DNA from: Mesostigma viride
Taxonomy: Eukaryota; Streptophyta; Mesostigmatophyceae; Mesostigmatales; Mesostigmataceae
NCBI GenBank assembly: GCA_009746045.1
Contig: RPFO01000312.1
Location: 146,001 to 210,000, forward strand
Length of the DNA stretch: 64,000 nt
Direction of reading: 5' to 3'
Position 1 is the stretch's first letter; each line of letters begins with the position of its first letter. The translations under genes were made by a program, and so were the position numbers. The notes beneath the pieces are model-generated. The model did not search any database. It saw only the letters and a list, made by a program, of their open reading frames with translations, and was not told the origin of the DNA. Positions 1-12,631 of the stretch are shown piece after piece.

Positions 1-743
1 GTCATTCTGATGTCATGATGACTGAGCGTCGCGCGTAATCGTTATTGTATTGCTGCCGTGACTGATTTGATTGATGCGCATGCACGCTTCGCTCATAGCC
101 TGAGCGCGCCAAAGCCTGAAATGTATTGTGACAAGCAGGCAGGATTGGCAGCACATACGATTTGCTGTATTGCTGGGAAATGCGCACATAGTTTGGCGCG
201 CGCACGTAGCCAGGTTTGGCAGCTAGTGCTATGGCTCCGGATTTGCTTGCGTCAGCAGCACTTTTGGAAATAGCTAAAGGGAACGAGCCTCGGCCATGGA
301 GGTCGTCGTTCGCTCGTTTCTCTCCCTCACAACTGCATGGTTTGTTGTCTTATGGGGATGAAAAAGTTCGAGCAGCCCGGAGCAGCCCCTGTGAGTGCCA
401 GGTTGCATGCAGTCCATTGCCACAAAAATGGATTGACGGAAACGACAATCATGTGTGTAACATTGGGAACCATCAACATGCAGGGAAGGGGACAGCCCCG
501 TGCCCTAGGCCTGTCATCGGTGGCTTAGGCGAGCCAGTAGCTTGAACAGCGGGATGGAATTCCTGGGTATACAGCTGCTCTTATAATTGCAACATTATTA
601 CAACTCGACAATTAATCTTTGTGATTCGTCATTGATCTTATTGGAATGGAAAGGTCTTTTGCTTGCTTTGATGATAAAGCATTGTCTCAATATATTGAAA
701 TCGGCTGGCGGGATTGTCTGTCATGAAGGTGGCGGTGCCGTGA
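1..743. other. left edge, no gene recognised
   Basis: Short open frames occur on both strands, but none has a recognisable motif or a convincing composition. No inverted ends, LTR ends or tRNA-like segments were seen here. It ends at the TTAA that starts the piggyBac-like element. Confidence 0.5.
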
Positions 744-2440
744 TTAACCCCTAAATGGTCTTGCTGCCGATTTTCCGCCAAAAATCGAGTTCCAGCCGAT
801 GCATCGGCCCCTTCTCGGGGGACCAGATGCCGCGAAATCTATTGAGAATTAGGAAAAGTTTAGCTGAGAAGATCGAAAGTTTATAATTTTCCTCACAGCA
901 TGGTACTAGGGTTCGCATACTTCTGACAAAGTTATAGAGGTGTTCTGGCCGGTCAAAGTACAAGGGGTCAGGGTACTTTTTCACGTACAACGTGCATTCC
1001 GGAAAACGACGACCTGGCCATGGCGGCTTGCGCCCACGCATGACATTTACGTTTTCGTTCGAATTTTCTGACCAAACTTAGGATATTGATTTTATACGTC
1101 CTAAAGATCATACAGGCCAATTTTTGGTTCGCGGGAATGCCATTTGATAGGTGTCGGCAGCGTTCTTGCTGGAAGAAACTGCGATCAGGCCGGACGATAG
1201 AAACGTTGACAGCAATACCTTTCCGGCGTATTTTAAAGGATATATCGGTTTCTTTGTACTTTTTATGATACATATTAGTCGTAAACGTGCAAGGGTGGCC
1301 AGAACTCGCCGAATCCAGCGACCATGCTGCACAACTTTGGTGTGCCGAAATGCGCCATTTTGCGGCCACCGCCTGGGCCAAGGTAACGCCATCCATGCCT
1401 GGTAAAGCTTAGTTATCGTTTTCCTATCGCTGTTTGACGTTTATATATACGTTCTAGCTTGTGTAGCACATTCTTTTTGCATTATTCATGCTCTTTCTTG
1501 ACCCTGGCCTGGCCCCTTTCTAAAACACCCTTCTTAGATGCTTCCCTCAGTCAGTTGACCTGCCACAGGGTGATGGTGATAAGTTTTAGAGGCTGTATGG
1601 GTTTGAATACCTCCATATATGTTTGTTATACATTTCCCATACACATATTGCATGAGTGTGAGGCAGTTGGCTGGTCTCTGTGGCATCATCAAGCACGTAA
1701 CTGGTGAGTAAAAGCTTCCCATTGACAGCATGTGCCACCAGGTGTGCTGGCCATCACCTGGCAAGCTATAGCAGCTTAGGCCTAGTTTATCCTTGCTAGG
1801 GCAGGCTGAAATAGGCTCAACATCACTAGTTTGTTGGTGGCTGCCTCCTAGAATGCATGCCTTGCGTAGGGCATCCGTACCACGTTACCTACGTGCATGG
1901 ACAAGGTAGCACCTGCACATAGGTGCCATGTAAGGGCAGTGTGATGATGCAGTTATGTTTCCCCATCATTGTGGAAGGGAAATGTATTGTTTGGCATGGT
2001 TGGTGGCCATATTAGTAGGTAGTATGCCCACCCTTACCCCCTTGGTTGCTTTTTACCAACGGTACCCCTATGGGCTGTACTGGGTGTAACTGCTGGTATA
2101 CCCACCCAAATGATGACCCCAATGGCTCAAACTGTTCAGCAACTAATTGTTTATCATCCCTGAAGTGGTAGGTGCCTAGGTCTTATAACATAATTCAAAA
2201 TGCACATTCTACCAAAAATGAAAACGCGCGTCTTGACCCCCCTAACTTTGACGGCAGTTATATATGGCCTACCCTGCATATATGTGAAGTTGTGATATAC
2301 CAACCCGAAGGGCAACTCATGGACATGCTTGGCCCCCAAGGACAGCCATTGGATATGGGTAGGTTGGATGGCATCTGGTTTGCAAAATTGTGAAGATCCA
2401 GCCGATTTATCGGCAGGATCTCAGACCATTTAGGGGTTAA
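744..2440. mobile_element. piggyBac-like non-autonomous DNA transposon, copy E1
   Basis: A 1.7-kb unit starts TTAA-CCCCTAAATGGTC and ends GACCATTTAGGGG-TTAA. TTAA target duplications with inverted ends that begin CCCC are typical of piggyBac (Kolobok also uses TTAA). Just inside each end is a small palindrome of the type CAGCCGATGCATCGGC. A closely similar second copy with the same ends lies at 38237-39944, which fixes the boundaries. Internal frames are all under 145 codons and show no DDD transposase, so it is probably mobilised in trans. I cannot exclude a captured gene fragment inside it. Confidence 0.72.
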
Positions 2441-3588
2441 GATCGACCGCACCTATCATTTTTCACCTTTTAAAACTTGTGGAGCGAACAACCCTTGGCG
2501 GGGTTCAGTTCAGCCAGCCTGAGCCTGAGATATACCCAAGTTGCTTGCAGGGTCGAGCACTTGGATGATAATTACGCTTATATCCTGTAAAAAGCTATGA
2601 AGAGGATTAGGATAATCCTTGGAAAAGCCAGTGAACAACCCTTGGCGGTGTTATGACCTGGTTCTCCTCCTCCACCGCGACCCCAGGACCTGACCTGCCC
2701 TGAACTAACTAACCCGGTAGAAGAAGAAACCCTGTTTTGCTTTCTGAAAGATCGTTGAACTCCCGACTCTAATGCTTTCCGATAATTGTTTCTATACTGA
2801 GCGATTGACACATTTACTTAGACATTAACTGCCAATAACGTACATCCATGGTTCGACTAGCTATAATAACAAGCCATATCAAAGGTCGAACTGTCAACAC
2901 AAGGAAATTGCAACACCTAAATTGGACAGCCTCGTGCGTGCTCGGGCCAAACATGGCCCTCGCCCGTACGATCACAGACAGGTTAGATCTACGCGGGACA
3001 ACATTCTATTGCCCCGTAGGGCGGCGCTGGTCCAGAATACACAGAGCGCCAATGGTCCAGGCCATAAAGTACGCAGCGCGGCGCAACTGCACCGGCCCAC
3101 AGTACTGAACGATTGACACGTCACTGGACCGACTAACAACCGGTCAAAAAGGGTCCTAACCACACGTAAACGTAGAAAAGACAACAGTCGTAACCACGGA
3201 CTGTTTCAAAATAGCTGAGGCCACCAATAACGTAAGGCCTCAATTTACGGCCGTAATAACACAGTTTGTTACGCGCCGTAACACCTCCCCCCCATAAAAG
3301 GTTCCCCTGTGTGGCTCCGGCCACAAGTCAGCCTCGAGGTATCTCAGCTAACTGAGGTAGGTCGGTAGGAATAAAAACCTATCGCACCCAACTATAACCC
3401 AACACAATCAACTAGCCACCCAGGGCTCCCAGCGCAAACATGTTAACCACGCCGGGTCCACCCCAAATGGTGTAGGGATCACCAGCACCACGCCGGGTGT
3501 GAGGCTCCCCTAACTGCCTTGCACGGAGGCTTGCCGGGAGGGACGGCACTAGGCAGGACACGCGTATAGGAAACAATACTCACACCAA
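2441..3588. other. unassigned sequence, possible old LTR debris
   Basis: No coding region was recognised. A TATA-like CCATAAAAGG near 3293, followed by a stretch with short direct repeats, resembles the promoter part of an LTR, but no partner copy is visible in the window. Treat it as unknown. Confidence 0.3.
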
Positions 3589-4622
3589 GTGCCAAGGATA
3601 ACCAACCAACTGGCCAAGCATAGAGGGCGACTCTATATACCGGAGGGACAACACCCTCAGGTCGGGCCTAGAGCCCTCTATCTACTGGCCATCAGCCTGG
3701 TAGGTCCCGCGCGTCGCGATCAGCACATCCAAGTACGCGCGGTTATGAACGACATCCTCGTCGTTGTCATGGCGGTCAATGGTAAGGTAGTAGACATCCT
3801 CCCACACGCCCTCGGGGAACAACCCCAGAAAGGCCCATGCAGTAATACCTGTGTTGTGTCAAAACAAGCATCCTGGCCCAGTCAATGTGGCCGCAGGAAA
3901 ATTGGGCGAAAAAGGGTTCCACTGCACACACGCGCAAAATGCGGAGGTACAGTAGGCACGGCTGGCCATGCACAGTCAACTGGGAAAGCTGCACAGTCGT
4001 GAAGAAAAGCTCGAGAAGCCGATCCACGTTGGCCGGCCACAGACGGATATGCCGGATCTCTCGGCCTCGCCAACGCCGGGGGCACTGCCGTGAACCAAAA
4101 GTAGAAAGGTAGGGCCCCGCGCGGGGAGGCCGACCGCACCGATGGTCCAGCCCCTGGCCGGGCAGGGGGGCGGGCCGGCACGCGTCCCACAGCAGGGAGG
4201 GCTGCAACTGCGTCGCCAGAAGACCTGGAGAGCGCGGCGGGTGGTAGAAGAAGACGGCGTCCGATGCCCGGGCACGCGCAAGGGTGCAGGGTAGGCCCAC
4301 GCCCAGCTGGCATAGGTAAGGCGGTCATTGTGATGACGCGCCCAGCGGTAGGCGAGACGGCGAACCAAACAGTCGCCCTAGCTCGTACAACGGGTCGGGA
4401 AGCACAATCATCCCCAACAGAGGGACATCTGTGTCCTGTGGTTGCGTAGCAGCAGCCGCGGGGATGTGGTGACGAGTGCTCGCCGCAACTTAGCGAGCGG
4501 GGCACCTGTACAACATCCACAGACACCCGGGGGACCTGCAGCTCACGACACGCTGACACCAACAGGCCATGCCCCACCACCGCCTGGTCAGAGATGACCG
4601 GGCTGTTGTGCGCAGCCGGCGG
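3589..4622. other. GC-rich stretch with unassigned open frames
   Basis: Several overlapping frames are open, the longest on the minus strand (3882-4646, 254 codons, rich in Ala, Pro and Arg). Being open in more than one frame at once is what GC-rich non-coding DNA does. I found no motif in the minus-strand translations, although one frame around 3720-3860 reads as an acidic, protein-like stretch. It could be a decayed exon or gene fragment. It ends where the C1 LTR begins. Confidence 0.25.
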
Positions 4623-5312
4623 AGTTAACGCCAAGCGCATTGGCATGTTCCTGATTTGGCATATCTCTACGATTCCAGCGGCACCCGAACGAGGTCATTC
4701 CGACGAGTATCAAGAAAGTTATGGCCTTCCGACTGATTCCCGGCCGGTCGCGCCCGAGCGCGAGCCGGCTGTTATTCCAAGTCGTGCGTGAATATGTGCC
4801 GACGGCATACTGGGCCGACAGTAATTCCTGGGCTGACAGGGATTAGGTGCTGTACCTACGACGGTATTGGATTAATACGTCGTACGCAGGATTTATAGGA
4901 ACCTAGCTTAACCTAGCTTGGTCTGTTGGTACCGCAGGCTTAGTCGTGGACTATTGGATGCAGATGCAATAATCACTGTGTGGACTGTACTCTGTGGTCA
5001 CTGTGCCTGTATAGCAGCCCTGCTGTATAGGATCTGGACGCTGTACAGGTTAGTATTACTGTACATGGGTGTTAATCCTGAGCAGGTCAGCCGATGCTGC
5101 TCACGCCCAGCATAGCACAGCAGTGAACAAGTATATAAAGCATAGGCCAGTGCCAACTGGTCATCTTGCGAGACCGCCTCACGTGTGTTGACTTGACTTG
5201 GCAAGCTCGTGTCTAAGCCCTCATGTTTTAACAAAGCTCCGTTCCAACCACATTCGCATAATTGCTGCATTGCAACAATATCCCTTATACATTGCACTTA
5301 AAAACGTCAACT
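4623..5312 (+). repeat. 5' LTR of C1
   Basis: About 690 bp, from AGTTAACGCC to ACGTCAACT, an eroded version of the C2 and C4 LTRs. A TATATAA box at 5132-5138 lies at the same relative place as in the other C copies. The sequence after it (CAAATTACAAG) matches the post-LTR sequence of C2 and C4. Confidence 0.88.
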
Positions 5313-5407
5313 CAAATTACAAGCAGCCTCGACCGAACGGCCAGAAGGGTTGTTGCGGTGTGCTGTGTGCAGCGTTGACAAAGTGGTGAAGCTCGTCGGC
5401 TGTCGAA

Positions 5408-6367
5408 TGGTGCAGGAAGAACCACGGCAACAAGATTTCCGGTTTCCGCGACTGTCAGACTGCTGGTGGTTCTATATCCCCTGAATTGCGTCGTGTTGTT
5501 CGAGATTTATCCTTATTGCTTGCAGATCGGCCACCTGTTGATCGCAACTTTGCACAGTTAATTCGTTGACGACCAGGTCGAGGACTGGGAGCGCATTTTG
5601 CAGCACGTCCGGACCATCGTCGTTCCGGCGCACCGAAGCGTATATAGGCGACATTGAACAAGAGCTGCACGGGCTGGTCGGAATACAGTCCGTAATCACA
5701 GCGTTGGTCAACCGGGTGCGTGAGGAGTTGGTGGCCAGGCGAGGAGGAGCTGAGGGGCCGGCTGGGGCTGTGCGACGAGAGCTCGCGCAGGCAGCGGCAG
5801 GTTTGGGCGCACAGTGTGCGTTCGAAGGCGCAGTTGGTGACGGGGGAATTGCTGCGGGACCAGTTCGACGGGAGCGACGAGCGGTGGATCGAGCGCTACA
5901 GGCGGGTAGCAGAGATCGAGCCGGCTGAAGGAGCCATCGCTGGAAATCAGCGTGCGACGCGAGTCGACAGGGTTGTCGACAGAAATCAGGAGTGGCGGAG
6001 AGTGCCGCTTCAGGAGTTACCCCAACCTCTCAGCGTGCGTGTAACGCAGTGGGAGACGTTCGCCTCTCGTGGATACGATAGCGACCTCGAGGCAGGCGCT
6101 GTGGGGGTCGAGGAGTTAAGCGACGAGGAGCTTGGCGATCGCGAGGTGCCAAGGTATAACCCGCGGGGCGGCAACGATGGGCTGTCGCCTGTCTACCACA
6201 CCAACGGTGACGACGCTGTCATCGCGAGCCGACAGCGGGCTGACGACAGGGCTGGTGGCAGCAGGTTGCCAGAGCTCATCAGTGAAAGTGACAGCAGCGG
6301 CAGCGACAGCGACAGTGACAAGGAGAACCGGGTGGCGCCAGCGGGTGACAGCGGTGGGCTGGACTAG
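5408..6367 (+). pseudogene. C1 leader ORF, broken
   Basis: Homologous to the intact leader ORF of C4 (53683-54603). Recognisable pieces are the helical segment ending EQELHGLVGIQ and the acidic C-terminal part with NGDD and a Ser/Asp run before DKEN. The reading frame shifts at least twice: the first part is in two other frames, and the part after about 5930 is continuous to the stop at 6367. The function of this protein family is unknown to me; see C4. Confidence 0.75.
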
Positions 6368-7018
6368 TGGGTAACACTTGTCATGTTCTTTTGGTTCAGC
6401 TGTGTATATTGCCTTAATTACTGCCTGGCCAATTGGCTAGCCTGTAATGGACCTGAACCAGGCCCACGTGAGTGAGGGAGCATCAGACCAACGTGGACGT
6501 GGGGTCGGCTTCGAGCACCGGCGCGGCGCAGATATGGATGGACGCGATGGACGAGGAGCTAGGAGGGCCTGCACAGTCTAGGGGATCAGCCTGGTCTAGA
6601 TGATGATCAGAGCCAAGGATCTCAGGGCGCTCAGAACGCGCCACCAGCGGCTCCGGCTGCACCTAGACGGCCAACCGTAGCCGAGAGCTACGCCGTACTA
6701 AGCCAGTTTCAGTCCATCAAGGACAACTGGCAGCCACGAGACGCCGAGCGCATGCTGGAGGACATGAATGTATACACGGATATCTACACCGGCGACAAGC
6801 TGCGCATATTAGCGTCGAGTGCCTACATTCGGCAGTCGGCCAGGCGGCAGCCTCTTCAAGTTCGTCCGCGAGCGTACTAATGCAGCTGGGGATACCTGGG
6901 TCGCGTTCATGACGCGTCTCAGGGTGTTCTTCAGCGACAAGAGGACCACTGATGGGTCTCATCTGAAGCAGGAGTACCTCGACTACAAGCCTATCAAGAG
7001 CCAGCTGGTGGTCCATGC

Positions 7019-7663
7019 AGTTGTGCGGAAACCTTTTGGCCACCTGGGCTTCTCAGGTTCCGCACAATATTACCAGCGATAACCACTCGCTGGTACACTC
7101 AAGTTCACGCCGGCGTGAACTTGAGTGTACCAGCGAGTGGTTATCGCTGGTACAGTAATATTGTGCGGAACCTGAGCAGCCCAGGTGGCAATAGGTTTCC
7201 GCACAATATTAACCTAACTAAAACCTAGCCTCTTGGGGCGAGGACGAATCACTAGGCTCGGAACACCCGTATATATGAATATGATCGAATATAAGCATCT
7301 CGTTGGTGCAAATATCGATATGAATATGATCGAATATGAGCATATCTCCTTGGTGCGCATATGATTAGAGCCGGGTGCCAAATCGGAATGAATTATTCCC
7401 CAAATAATCCGCTTCCGAGTGGATTCGAACCTGCGCCCCGCAAGGGTCAAGGTCTTAGTTAGGTTAATATTGTGCGGAAACCTTTTGCCACCTGGGCTTC
7501 TCAGGTTCCGCACAATATTACCAGCGATAACCACTCGCTGGTACACTCAAGTTCACGCCGGCGTGAACTTGAGTGTACCAGCGAGTGGTTATCGCTGGTA
7601 ATATTGTGCGGAACCTGAGAAGCCCAGGTGGCAAAAAGGTTTCCGCACAATATTAACCTAACT
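7019..7663. mobile_element. hairpin element F2 (two palindromic ends, 237-bp core)
   Basis: Two nearly perfect palindromes of about 200 bp (7019-7219 and 7457-7663) flank a 237-bp core. The intact palindrome begins AGTTAGGTTAATATTG and ends with its complement; the left copy has lost about 10 bases near its start. CATGC flanks both sides (7014-7018 and 7664-7668), and the interrupted sequence is the C1 gag. Each arm is a chain of smaller hairpins, one with loop TAACCAC. The core, read on the minus strand from the right palindrome, starts AAGACC and holds a tRNA B-box GGTTCGAATCC. No coding capacity. Confidence 0.85.
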
Positions 7664-7980
7664 CATGCATGCGTTTGAGGACTTCTGCAAGCTATGTGAG
7701 GACGCCATGCAATGATGGCCAGGGGGTTCTTCTGTGCTGACAGGATGGCCATGGGCGACTTCCTTTAGTCGCTGCAACTGGATCCAATCACGATGGATAA
7801 CGTGTCTATACACATGCGCCAGGTCCATGGATGGGCTGCCATGACGGACCAGTTGTACAAGTACTTCAGTGGCAAGTATGTAGGCGGGAAGCGCCCACGT
7901 CAAGGTGACGAGGAGGCAGCTGAGCCTGCGGTCAAGTCCGTGAGGGGATCGGGCCACGGGGCCGGGTCCAGCGTCCTCAA

Positions 7981-8579
7981 TGTCAGGGTTTTAGTTTAAA
8001 CCCTGGATCTGCCCGTTTGCCAGCCTATGTTATGTTGTGGCCAATCTTCTGTATTTTTTGGTCAAGGATATTATTAGGGCTGAGTAGGGCTTGCCGTGTT
8101 CTTTCCGGCGGTACTTTTCTTATGACGGACAGTTGAGTATGCACAAAGATATTAGGTGCCGAAGTTAGAATTAATTCGGCTCTACCTTGTGGTTGCATGG
8201 TACGGCTTGTAGGGCGTGAGTATCTCGTGCCATTTAGCAGTGGCTAACTCCTAGCGCCGCGCAATAGTGGGGTCAAATATTGGTGCCGAATATTAGCATC
8301 ATTGCCTAGTGGATTTTGTGTGCCAGTTGTTCAAGTCGAGACACTTTATGTGTTAAGTTAACGTAGGGATAATGTGTGCATCCGACATTGGACATTGTTT
8401 AAGAGGTCGGCGTGCACCTTTTCACGTTACCTGATGGTGGGCCAGTTGCCTTGTGGCTTGGCAATGGACACCGGTCACGGTCCTTAAATTCTATATATGC
8501 GTCTTTTATTGTATTAATGAAATGAGTTGTGCCGCAACATTTGAGCTCATTCGTTGACGCATTATTAGGATTTTTGACA
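7981..8579. mobile_element. solo LTR related to element D
   Basis: 599 bp from TGTCAGGG to TTTTTGACA, flanked by CTCAA on both sides (7976-7980 and 8580-8584), inside the C1 gag. TG...CA ends and a 5-bp duplication with no internal region mark a solo LTR. A stretch around 8085-8190 resembles part of the D LTR, so the two are probably of one family. Confidence 0.82.
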
Positions 8580-9159
8580 CTCAAGGGGGCCTGAGACCTC
8601 TGGCGGTTCAGGGGTCGAGGAGGGTCCAGGAAGGGGCGTGGAAGAATGGCTAGCTGGACGGGGGACACCTCCGAAGTCGGGACCTCCACAGCCCCAGTTT
8701 GACTTCAAGAGGGTCGGTGGTCCTCGGACCAAGGCTGGGCCCAGCGGTGGGACCTCACGGGACATCAGTCAGGTGGAATGTTATATTTCTGCCAAGGGAA
8801 GGGTCACTTCAGGAATGAGTGTCCCTCGTACCTGAGGCAGGGTGGTCAGAGCAAGCCAGCCCAGGGTGGCAGCAAGGAGAAGGCTGGTCCATCCCAGGAC
8901 AAGGGCAAGGCTGTTGATCATTGACTGGAGCCTGCACACATCCCTGAACCCTGGAGGGTCCCCCCAGGGGTGTGTAATTTAGCTGCTAGTGACGGCAGTG
9001 AGGGGCAGCCCCATGCTCTTGTAATAGAGCCCATTGGACACGATGGGGCAAGCTTGCATGGTTACCACAGAGAGTATGCCAGCTGTAGCTGCAGTGGTTA
9101 CTCGCCAACGTGCCCGCCATCATGGCGGTGCTAAGCCTGAGGTAGGACCTGGTGCTTTG

Positions 9160-9949
9160 TGTCAGCGTATGTTTATACCTGGCTGCCCTACCTAGCTTTT
9201 AGGCCCTTGCCTGAATTGAGGGGGGAGAGACTGTTTGCCCTACCTGCGTAGTGTCTTCACTTTAGGCATTGTGCAAGGGGGGTGTCAGAGGTGAATTTCA
9301 CCCTGCGTGCCCAACTGCCTGTTTACATTTGTAGTGTCTGGCCATCATGTTGTAAACGGAGGTATTAGGGTTGCGTCCCTAACAATCGCACCCGCCTGCC
9401 GTCTTTCTGGCCGATAATTAAATAGGCTTGGTAGGGCCCGCCGTGAGCTTTCCGGCACAACTTATAGCACTGAATATAGTGCAGTATAGCAAAAGTTATG
9501 TAGTGCCGAAGTTGTAATTCCGGCACAATACTTTGCGTACCTTAGGTGCCGACGGTACTATCCTCGGCCGAATATTCCGTGTTGGATATTTCGTATGACT
9601 GAATCCAGTTCTAGATGCATTCAATGTATGCCGTGTTAGTTGCTTGACATCTGGCGTTCTCCTAATCGTCAATTGTATAATCGACAGCTGGCAACTTGTG
9701 CAGAATATTCTAGAACGTGCACCGCTGCCCCAATGTGCCTTGATAATGAAGTGACACACTTACGTTGCACTTACCTTGCAGTCCGAGCCCAGTGTGGCTA
9801 TGGATGCTATGGTCCCCACCCGGGAACCGCACCATGGCTTTTGCGGTGAAACGGTGGCAGTCCGTAACCTAAATATGCAATGAATTAACTGTCTATCAAT
9901 TGTCTCAATCAGTCTTGACGACCAAGGAATTAAATGAAAATTTCTGACA
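9160..9949 (+). repeat. 5' LTR of element D
   Basis: 790 bp, TGTCAG...CTGACA. The right copy is nearly identical once copia A is removed; differences are scattered single bases. Confidence 0.87.
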
Positions 9950-10727
9950 CAAAGCCATTACAAAATTCACCCTATGGACGTCAATTAGCGAGACCCGCCT
10001 GAAAATGGCGAGAGAGGTAATGTATTTCATGCATTATTATGGTTCGGAAGTTCGCGGCCGTGAGTCGCGTAATATTTGCTGGTCAGGCGTCTTGTTGAAG
10101 TCCTGCTGGCCAGCGCGTTTCCTGGAACCAGTCGCGGCTGGAGTCGCGGAAGTTTATATGAAACAATTTCCGGAATATTTCACATGTCGTCAGGCGTCGT
10201 TGGTTGAAGCCGGAGCCATATAATGAGCTCAGGTTCAAATCCTGCGGCCGGCGATGTCGCAAGCTAATTTTTTTTGGTATTTTTCGGGCAACGCAGCGTG
10301 GAGCTGCGAATTTTGTGCCGGAACCTGTCACTGGCCTATGCCAGTATGGGGAGTAAGATGTGGTCGGCTGACCGGACGTTCATCGCGGGATTAGTAAGAC
10401 GTGCATAATCCACGCAGATGCCCAATGCGAGAACGAGGGGATCAGACCGAGAGCAGGCGTTCAGGCCGGGAGCAACTTCTTGCACCGAGTATCGCCGCCA
10501 TTACCACCTGCACGATCAAAGTGCTACTCCACCAAGACCAAGAATTCTTTGCTGCTTCATCGAGCCAAGTTCGGTAATGCATCTAAGACGACATCAACTT
10601 TTATGCTGCGTTTTTTTTCTTTTCCAGGAATGGTTTGGCCGTGGCCCTTGCCACGAGCAATGTGTTTTCTTCCCCGTGCTGATAGCAATGGTAGCACTGT
10701 TTTGACGGGCTAGCCATGTAAGGGGGG
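9950..10727 (+). other. core of element D
   Basis: 778 bp without a convincing ORF. Around 10220-10260 it has a T-arm-like segment, CAGGTTCAAATCCTG, followed by a T run near 10267, as in a tRNA 3' end with a Pol III stop. No full cloverleaf could be folded by eye, so no tRNA is called. Confidence 0.5.
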
Positions 10728-10972
10728 TGTCAGCGTATGTTTAAATACCTGGCTGCCCTACCTAGCTTTTAGGCCCTTGCCTGAATTGAGGGGGGAGAGA
10801 CTGTTTGCCCTACCTGCGTAGTGTCTTCACTTTAGGCATTGTGCAAGGGGGGTGTCAGAGGTGAATTTCACCCTGTGTGCCCAACTGCCTGTTTACATTT
10901 GTATAGTGTCTGGCCATCATGTTGTAAACGGAGGTATTAGGGTTGCGTCCCTAACAATCGCACCCGCCTGCC

Positions 10973-11620
10973 AGTTAGCGAACAACCAGAGCTGTGAGCT
11001 CCTGGTCTTTCATGCACACAACGGGATGAGCCAAAGTTGCAAGGCAGCAACCTTTTTAACCCGTGCACCAAGCCACGACCACGGTGAGCGGTTCCACGTC
11101 CAATGTGGGAGCCTCGGTTCGTGCTTGCCAAGATAGCTGGTCATCCCCCATGACCAAGCTATATCCTTTGCGTTGTTCCTCGTTCCCATCGGCGTGACGA
11201 GGCACGTGCAGGCGTGCAAGCAAATCCTCAACGTCCACTGGCATCAGTGCAGAGCCAGGACGAACTGGATTTGCCTAGACTCTGCAACCTAGGAAGTACA
11301 GGACCTGTCACAAGCCTGCAAGGCCTAGTATCCTTGCAGACCTGTGCCAGCTCCAGTATTCCACCAGTCACAGGCTGCTGCTCCTCTGGTCTACGTGGAC
11401 CACAGTCACGTGATAGTCAGGCTAAGCCTGTGCAGGCACGGCCTGCCACGTGTCCTGTCCACTATACCAGAGGACTGCACCCTAGTCGGCCACGGACGGC
11501 TAGGACTTCGGGACCTCATATCTTTCTCGTCCCTTGTCTGTTTCAGGCGGTCAGCACGGCGTTGGAAAGGTCTTTCCAAACTGCATCCACTTAGCATATT
11601 GGTTGCCCAAAATGCTAACT
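10973..11620 (-). repeat. 3' LTR of copia A
   Basis: 648 bp with short inverted ends AGTTAGC/GCTAACT instead of the usual TG/CA. The polypurine tract lies directly beside it at 11621-11640. Confidence 0.9.
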
Positions 11621-12631
11621 CCAACCCTTTCTTCTTTTGGAGCTGGACCAGCTTGAAACAAGCCTAACCTTGCTTGTGCCCACTCAGCCACAGACCGCTT
11701 GGTCCCTTGAGGTTGATCAGACCTTTGAGGGCCCAGGTTCCTGCCTCCTTTGGGTAACAACATATCTGCCCTTGGACCAGGCTAGGTGTACTGGCCAGTG
11801 AATCAGAGGTCACCCCAGGTTATCCCCTGACCCCTTGGTCAGCTCCCAACCTTTCCTTGGGAACTTGGTGCTAGATTAAAGTCAAGGCACATTACCTAGT
11901 CCAATGGCTGGGATTACAGGATGCCAAGAACGTACTATTGTGAGTTCCTGATCTTTCACAGTTATCACAGGCGCCCGTTCTTATGGCGCCCGCCTTGGCC
12001 AGCCTTTCCCTTTTATGCTCAAAGAGACTCAGGTAGCACCTATACAAATACTGCCTTATTGGGGAGCCCATGTCTTCACTGGGTGTTAAGCCCAGGAATC
12101 ACTCATGCCAGGCTGTGGCTCTGCTGGGGAATTGAACCCCACCCCAACCTCCAGGTTTATAGGTGACCTGGAACTTTACACAAGAGAAACATTACAACCA
12201 TGAGAACAACATGAGAATGACATGACATGATTATGTTTTATTCAAGCATTATATAACCCAGAATGTGGCCCCCTGGCAACCATGTTCCACATGGTCACAC
12301 AACCAGGTTCTTTATTAGCAACAGGTTGGAAACAAGCACTAGAAAACATATGTACAGCAACCTGTAAGAACCAACATTCGGGTTGCCCTTGCATGGCCTA
12401 ACTGTTTGAGGCCAAAGGCGTCGACTTAAGTCCTGGCGACTCTTCTGAACCCCATGGGGAGGGCCAGGCATGATTCTCAGCTGGTAGGAGTGACATTCCA
12501 CACCAACTCCTGTCCAGGAGGGTGTACCTAACCCTGAAGGACCGGCTGTCAACCAGTAAGCACCAGTCACCACTTGGTACTTTGGTCAAGCAGCCCACTG
12601 GGGACACCCAAGCTGAAGCAAGGCCTGGTCT
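11621..12631 (-). other. 3' UTR of copia A
   Basis: About 1 kb without an ORF between the RNase H stop and the 3' LTR. It holds a T-arm-like motif at 12125-12141 and a GGCGCC...GGCGCC hairpin at 11970-11990, both also found in the 3' UTR of copia B. Confidence 0.75.
12125..12141 (-). promoter_or_regulatory. tRNA T-arm-like motif in copia A 3' UTR
   Basis: Sense strand reads GTGGGGTTCAATTCCCCAG, a stem with a 7-base loop like a tRNA T-arm. Equivalent motifs sit in the 3' UTRs of B and C2. Confidence 0.6.

Larger units (their letters stand above)
6447..8924 (+). pseudogene. C1 gag, broken by two insertions
   Basis: Corresponds to the C4 gag (54706-55893). The ATG used in C4 reads GTG here. 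The capsid-like region (SIKDNWQPRDAER and onward) is followed by F2 after residue positions equal to about 186 of C4 gag, then by the solo LTR in the Arg/Gly-rich region. The zinc knuckle region near 8770-8830 has an extra base. The frame ends in TGA-CTG at 8922, followed by an open same-frame link to pol, as in the other copies. Confidence 0.8.

Noticed and set aside
3882-4646. 254-codon minus-strand frame
   Set aside because: GC-rich region open in more than one frame, low-complexity Ala/Pro/Arg composition, runs into the C1 LTR, no motif.
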